A stretch of 25,517 nucleotides of DNA, from assembly GCA_003176075.1 (NCBI GenBank), contig PSRN01000105.1:1-25517 (forward strand), written 5' to 3'. Positions 22,046 through 25,517 of the stretch are shown piece after piece. Numbering within the stretch: the stretch's first letter is position 1; every line of letters begins with the position of its first letter. The stretch comes from Bdellovibrio sp. (GTDB lineage: Bacteria; Bdellovibrionota; Bdellovibrionia; Bdellovibrionales; Bdellovibrionaceae). The position numbers were made by a program, and so were the translations under genes. The notes under the pieces were generated by a model. That model ran no database searches and had not been told where the DNA came from. It was given only the letters and a program-made list of their open reading frames with translations.

Positions 22046-23040
22046 TACTTATGTAAAATTCTTTTGAATTCTTGGGTGAGCTTGGGGACGACCTCAAACA
22101 AGTCACCGACAATTCCGTAGGTGGCCTTTTGAAAAATAGGAGCGTTCGGATCATTGTTGATGGCCACAATAACCTTGCTGGCGCTCATGCCCGCCAGGTG
22201 TTGAACGGCTCCAGAAATTCCGACCGCGATGTAAAGAGAGGGGGCCACGGTTTTTCCCGTCTGTCCCACCTGCATGCCGTGGCTGACCCAACCCGCGTCG
22301 ACAACGGCGCGAGAAGCTCCCACGGTCGCTCCCAGAACTTCGGCAAGCTCGTTGAGAAGCTTGAAATTGCCGGCCTCTTTCAGGCCGCGGCCACCCGAGA
22401 CAATGATGTTCGCTTCGGTGAGATCGAGTTTTTCGCTGGCCCCCTTGACCACTTGCTTGACCACAGCCAAGAGGGGCTGAGCGGCGCTCACCGCGTGCAG
22501 TTCCACGCCCGTGGCAGCTCCGCTGCCCACGCTGGGTGTCGCCGACGACGACGGAGCCTCCACCGGGAGCTGATTGGCGCGCATCAAGACAAACTGAACA
22601 GGCGAATTATCAAAGGTCATCTTTGCCAAAACCTTGGCTGAAAGAAGGGGCTTTTTTACCGTCACGCTTTCCCCTTGCAGCTGAAGCTCCGTGCCGTCTG
22701 AAATCACGCCTGAATTCATTCGCGCCGCCACCCGCGGAAACAGATCGCGGGCCATGGCGCTGGTCGAACCGAGGATCAGCGTGGCCGCGGTTTTCTTCGT
22801 CACCTCATGAAGCGTCTGCGCGCACATATCGGGATTGTACGTGTCATAGCCAGCACTTTCGACCACCCAGATGTCCTTGATGCCGTTTTGACCCAATTCT
22901 TTCGCGCCGGCGGGGGCCGCTGACCCCCAAAGAAGGGCCGATACGCTCTGCCCTGATTTGCGCGACCAGGTGACCAGCTCAAGCGTGCTGCGCTTGAGTT
23001 TTCCATTCTGTGTTTCAGCGAGGATCAATATCTTGGCCAT
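22045..23040 (-). CDS. etfA: Electron transfer flavoprotein subunit alpha
   Basis: EtfA binds FAD and, with EtfB, carries electrons from acyl-CoA and other dehydrogenases to the quinone pool. It has 331 residues, slightly long. The N-terminal domain (ILILAETQNGKLKRSTLE ... STSAMARDLFPRVAARMNSG) is followed by a linker and the FAD domain with IIVSGGRGLKEAGNF, GASRAVVDAGWVSHGMQVGQTGK, and LYIAVGISGAVQHLAGM. The interdomain linker (about 160-185, APSSSATPSVGSGAATG) carries an in-frame type A element and explains the extra length. It lies 28 bp after etfB. The cluster contains no acyl-CoA dehydrogenase. Confidence 0.96.
   Translation of the reverse strand: MAKILILAETQNGKLKRSTLELVTWSRKSGQSVSALLWGSAAPAGAKELGQNGIKDIWVVESAGYDTYNPDMCAQTLHEVTKKTAATLILGSTSAMARDLFPRVAARMNSGVISDGTELQLQGESVTVKKPLLSAKVLAKMTFDNSPVQFVLMRANQLPVEAPSSSATPSVGSGAATGVELHAVSAAQPLLAVVKQVVKGASEKLDLTEANIIVSGGRGLKEAGNFKLLNELAEVLGATVGASRAVVDAGWVSHGMQVGQTGKTVAPSLYIAVGISGAVQHLAGMSASKVIVAINNDPNAPIFQKATYGIVGDLFEVVPKLTQEFKRILHK
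22508..22531 (-). repeat. Type A palindromic element inside etfA with paired stem change
   Basis: Coding strand reads CGTGGGCAGCGGAG followed by CTGCCACGGG. Compared with the yidC copy, one stem G-C pair is replaced by A-T on both arms, and the loop base also differs. It is in frame and encodes VGSGAATG in the linker between the two EtfA domains. Confidence 0.88.
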
Positions 23041-23068
23041 CTGTTATTCCTTTCCTTAGAGCACGCTC

Positions 23069-23842
23069 TTAGAGAACCTTCGCCTCATCGCGCAGGCTGC
23101 GCACCAGCTCCTGCACCTGGGCCGCGACATCCCCTGAAATCAGGCGCACGGGCGGTTTCTCTGGTGGCAATTCCAAACTTGCGATTTTCGTCCGCGGCGA
23201 TAAATCAACGCCCAGAGAAGCCGAGTCGATTTCCTTAATCACTTTCTTTTTTGCTTTCATAATCCCCGGCAGGCTGGCGTATCGCGGGATATTCAGCCCT
23301 TTATTGGCACCCAGCACAGCTGGCTTTTTCACCATCACGATTTCCTTCGTCCCGCCTTCACTGTCCCGTTCGATTTCGAATCCTTCGGGGGACGGTGAAA
23401 TCTTTGAGACAACCGTGGCGTGAGCGCAATTGAGAAATTCCGCGATCATTTGCGATACGGCGGAGGCGTTATCATCAATGGCCAGTTTGCCATTGAGGAT
23501 GAGATCAGCGCCGCCCTCCTGGCCGATGACCTTGGCGAGACAACGGGCGGTCGCCAGCGAGTCCAAATTTTCCGGCGCGTCGATCAAAATCGCCTCGTCG
23601 CAGCCCATGGCCAGCGCCGTACGAAGTGAATCGGGAACTCTTTTCTTGGGGCCAAGACCTATGACAATGGTCTGGCTGCCGGCATTGAGATCGCGAATTT
23701 TAATGGCTTCTTCGACGGCAAATTCGTCGTAGGGATTCATCACCCATTTGATCGCGGTGTTGTCAATTGAGAGCCCATCGGCCGCGATTCGCACTTTGGT
23801 TTCAGTGTCGGGAACTTGTTTGACACAGACAAAAATCTTCAT
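23069..23842 (-). CDS. etfB: Electron transfer flavoprotein subunit beta
   Basis: EtfB is the partner of EtfA and binds AMP. It has 257 residues, normal for the family. MKIFVCVKQVPDTETKVRI, AIKWVMNPYDEFAVEEAIKI, DLILNGKLAIDDNASAVSQ (GKQAID-like loop) and the C-terminal LPGIMKAKKKVIKEI, which recognises acyl-CoA dehydrogenases in known ETFs, are all present. The start was set at MKIFV, with GGAGAA seven bases upstream; the longer frame to 23932 lacks these features. It is the first gene of the minus-strand cluster and is divergent from sdhC. Confidence 0.95.
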   Translation of the reverse strand: MKIFVCVKQVPDTETKVRIAADGLSIDNTAIKWVMNPYDEFAVEEAIKIRDLNAGSQTIVIGLGPKKRVPDSLRTALAMGCDEAILIDAPENLDSLATARCLAKVIGQEGGADLILNGKLAIDDNASAVSQMIAEFLNCAHATVVSKISPSPEGFEIERDSEGGTKEIVMVKKPAVLGANKGLNIPRYASLPGIMKAKKKVIKEIDSASLGVDLSPRTKIASLELPPEKPPVRLISGDVAAQVQELVRSLRDEAKVL

Positions 23843-23864
23843 CGAAGTTTTCTCCAGTGGGCGC

Positions 23865-23893
23865 AATATACTGGACAGCGGCGTGAAATACAA
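23865..23893 (-). promoter_or_regulatory. Possible promoter of the etfB-to-pgm cluster
   Basis: On the minus strand TTGTAT (23893-23888) and TATATT (23870-23865) are 17 bp apart. The -10 matches the consensus in five of six bases, the -35 in three. The predicted start would give a leader of about 15-20 bases carrying the GGAGAA ribosome site. This is a weak, eye-based call. Confidence 0.35.
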
Positions 23894-23955
23894 AGTAAAC
23901 TTAAGTGCACGAAACCCCCACATCAACACCAATCTCTGAGGAGAATGAAAGTCTT

Positions 23956-24666
23956 ATGGCGACAGAGGTCCTTGATCCAAGTCGGAGCCTTCGGCCCCTC
24001 CACAGACGCCCTTTCGTTTGCACCAGCATCGGAAAAAAATTTTTGATGGGAGTCACGGGTCTCATTTGGGCGGGTTTTGTTCTTACTCACATGGCCGCTA
24101 ACTTGCTCATCTTGATTTCCAAGGACCTGTACAACGCCTATGGATACGCCATCACGGGCGGTGCTTTTATTTACGTCGCCGAAACGGTGTTGGTTCTCTC
24201 CCTGATCGTTCATGTGGTCACTGCCGTCTCGCTGACGATTGAAAATCGCAAGGCCCGTGGCTCTTCATATGCGGCGCGGTCACGGGGAGCGAAGGCGGCC
24301 AGCGGGGCCTCGCTCACCATGGCTCCGCAAGGTTTGATCATTCTGGTATTTATCATTCTTCATATCGCCACTTTCAAATACGGCGCCTACTATGAAACCA
24401 CGGTTCATGGAACGACCATGCGGGACCTCCATCGCCTGGTGCTTGAGGTTTTTCACCAGCCCAAATTTGTCGTTTGGTATCTCTTTGCCCTGGTCATACT
24501 GGGTGTTCATTTGAGTCACGGGCTCGGTTCGACAATTCAATCCTTGGGACTGAAAAGTGAAACAATGAGTGAGCGCTGGATCAAACGAATCAGCGTTCTT
24601 TACGGAGTTGTGGTGGCGACCGGTTTTCTTTCGCAGCCTATTTACGTTTACTTTTTCGCCGACTGA
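23956..24666 (+). CDS. sdhC: Succinate dehydrogenase/fumarate reductase cytochrome b558 subunit
   Basis: The membrane anchor with haem of the type found in Bacillus SdhC and Wolinella FrdC, 236 residues with five membrane helices (starting about residues 32, 64, 113, 165 and 210). Candidate haem-ligand histidines lie in VLTHMAANL, LIVHVVTA, IILHIATFKYG and LGVHLSHGLGS. The single long anchor subunit and the sdhC-sdhA order fit this di-haem group. The ATG has GAGGAG 12 bases upstream, rather far. Residues 7-17 (DPSRSLRPLHR) come from a decayed type B element before the first conserved residues (IGKKFLMGVTGL). The 3' end is duplicated in a 15-bp repeat that contains the stop. Confidence 0.92.
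   Translation: MATEVLDPSRSLRPLHRRPFVCTSIGKKFLMGVTGLIWAGFVLTHMAANLLILISKDLYNAYGYAITGGAFIYVAETVLVLSLIVHVVTAVSLTIENRKARGSSYAARSRGAKAASGASLTMAPQGLIILVFIILHIATFKYGAYYETTVHGTTMRDLHRLVLEVFHQPKFVVWYLFALVILGVHLSHGLGSTIQSLGLKSETMSERWIKRISVLYGVVVATGFLSQPIYVYFFAD
23977..24006 (+). repeat. Decayed type B element at the 5' end of sdhC
   Basis: CCAAGTCGGAGCCTT followed by CGGCCCCTCCACAGA is the 30-bp type B unit with about three differences from the recF copies, besides the loop. One stem pair is now broken. It is read in a different frame from recF (PSRSLRPLHR), the frame predicted when the composite element is read in the type A frame. Confidence 0.8.
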
Positions 24667-24681
24667 TTTTTCGCCGACTGC
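24652..24681 (+). repeat. 15-bp tandem duplication across the sdhC stop codon
   Basis: TTTTTCGCCGACTG plus one base occurs twice (24652-24666 ending in A, 24667-24681 ending in C). The first copy contains the sdhC TGA; the second has TGC at that place. Confidence 0.85.
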
Positions 24682-24684
24682 ATC

Positions 24685-24737
24685 GGATCAACTGGATCCA
24701 GCGGATTGGATCAATTGGATTGGATCAATCAGATCAT
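24685..24737 (+). repeat. GGATCAA/GGATT repeat in the sdhC-sdhA gap
   Basis: A run of related short units (GGATCAACT, GGATCCAGC, GGATT, GGATCAATT, GGATT, GGATCAATC) fills the space between the duplicated sdhC end and the sdhA ribosome site. Confidence 0.7.
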
Positions 24738-24751
24738 AGTGAGGATGTTCA

Positions 24752-25517
24752 ATGATGACCAGCAGTTCAAGCCCGCTGCAAAGCCAAATCCCCTCGGGTC
24801 CCATCGAGGACAAATGGGATAATGAGAAATTCGCGATGAAGTTGGTCAATCCGGCGAACAAGAGAAAGCACACAGTGATTGTCGTGGGAACCGGCCTTGC
24901 CGGAGCCAGCGCCGCGGCCTCCCTCGGGGAGCTGGGCTATCAGGTGAAGGCGTTTTGCGTTCATGAAAGTCCCCGGCGAGCCCATTCGGTGGCCGCCCAA
25001 GGAGGCATCAACGCCGCCAAAAATTATAAAAATGACGGCGACAGCGTCCAGCGCCTTTTCTATGACACCGTCAAGGGCGGTGATTTTCGCGCCCGCGAGG
25101 CGAATGTTTACCGGTTGGCGCAGGTGTCGACTCAAATCATCGACCATTGCGTGGCTCAAGGCGTTCCTTTTGCCCGCGAGTACGGTGGCTTGTTGGACAA
25201 CCGGTCTTTCGGTGGGGCGCAAGTCTCGCGCACCTTCTATGCCCGCGGGCAAACCGGACAGCAGCTTCTCTTGGGCGCCTATCAATCCATGATGAGGCAG
25301 GTCGATAAGAAGCAAGTTCAATTGTTCACTCGCCGTGAAATGCTCGACCTGGTCATTGTTCAAGGTAAAGCGCGTGGCATTGTCGTCCGCAATTTGCTGA
25401 CCGGGGCGGTTGAATCGCACGAAGCCGACGCGGTTTTGCTGGCGAGCGGTGGCTACTCGAATGTTTTCTTCCTGTCGACCAACGCCATGGCTTGCGCCGT
25501 GACCGCGGCTTGGCGGG
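24752..25517 (+). CDS. sdhA: Succinate dehydrogenase/fumarate reductase flavoprotein subunit (3' part missing)
   Basis: SdhA holds covalent FAD and oxidises succinate (or reduces fumarate) at the inner face of the membrane. About 255 residues are visible. The dinucleotide-binding motif reads VIVVGTGLAGASAAASLGELG. The FAD-linking histidine lies in RRAHSVAAQGGINAA. YGGLLDNRSFGGAQVSRTFYARGQTGQQLL carries substrate and FAD contacts. ATG at 24752 follows GAGGA by six bases; a second ATG comes next. The first 40 residues are a polar extension before the FAD domain, as in the Bacillus/Wolinella-like group. The window ends inside the gene; sdhB would be expected next. Confidence 0.95.
   Translation, partial: MMTSSSSPLQSQIPSGPIEDKWDNEKFAMKLVNPANKRKHTVIVVGTGLAGASAAASLGELGYQVKAFCVHESPRRAHSVAAQGGINAAKNYKNDGDSVQRLFYDTVKGGDFRAREANVYRLAQVSTQIIDHCVAQGVPFAREYGGLLDNRSFGGAQVSRTFYARGQTGQQLLLGAYQSMMRQVDKKQVQLFTRREMLDLVIVQGKARGIVVRNLLTGAVESHEADAVLLASGGYSNVFFLSTNAMACAVTAAWR

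Noticed and set aside
2862..24006. Dispersed repeats considered as a CRISPR array
   Set aside because: Copies are far apart, vary in length, sit in both orientations and have no regular spacers or cas genes.

Overview
The window spans the replication-origin region of a bacterial chromosome. Gene order, and especially the parvulin, etf and sdh genes that follow the gyrase and F0 genes, most resembles Bdellovibrionota or another 'deltaproteobacterial' relative. That placement is inferred from order and protein character, with no search behind it. Base composition looks slightly above 50% G+C. No rRNA, tRNA, CRISPR array, transposase or prophage gene was seen.

Layout. Positions 1-3913, minus strand: rpmH, rnpA, yidD, yidC, jag/khpB and mnmE (cut by the window edge), a tightly packed set for ribosome, RNase P, membrane insertion and tRNA modification. 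Positions 3914-4298: an AT-rich divergent spacer. Positions 4299-13407, plus strand: dnaA, oriC, dnaN, recF, gyrB, gyrA. oriC lies in the dnaA-dnaN gap and has DnaA boxes, a DnaA-trio tract and an AT-rich unwinding stretch. Positions 13460-15969, plus strand: a TPR lipoprotein, an AtpZ-like protein, an AtpI-like protein, F0 subunit a and F0 subunit c. No F1 genes are adjacent. Positions 16038-23842, minus strand: eight close or overlapping genes running etfB, etfA, a DUF374 acyltransferase, three SurA/PpiC-type periplasmic chaperones, pdxA and phosphomannomutase/phosphoglucomutase. Positions 23956-25517, plus strand: sdhC and the start of sdhA, divergent from etfB.

The most unusual content lies on top of these core genes. 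A family of short GC-rich palindromic elements is scattered through the window. Type A is 24 bp, type B is 30 bp, and a 54-bp composite equals A with 30 bp added inside it. All three lengths are multiples of three. Copies sit inside yidC, recF, atpE, pdxA, etfA, a ppiC gene and sdhC, in the dnaA leader, and in the recF-gyrB and atpE-pgm gaps. Four clear type A copies inside genes (yidC, atpE, etfA, pdxA) are read on the same strand and in the same frame, giving peptides like SVGGEAATG, although the element is open in all six frames. One copy carries a paired A-T replacement of a stem G-C pair.

There are also many small tandem duplications. Those internal to genes are 12, 18 or 30 bp. Two span stop codons (gyrA 24 bp, sdhC 15 bp), and two of 13 and 14 bp lie in the dnaA leader. 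Together they suggest a genome colonised by gene-tolerated miniature palindromes and prone to slippage.

Start codons that differ from the longest possible reading frame were chosen from Shine-Dalgarno sites, gene overlaps and family length. The starts of rnpA, dnaA and the ppiC lipoprotein remain uncertain.
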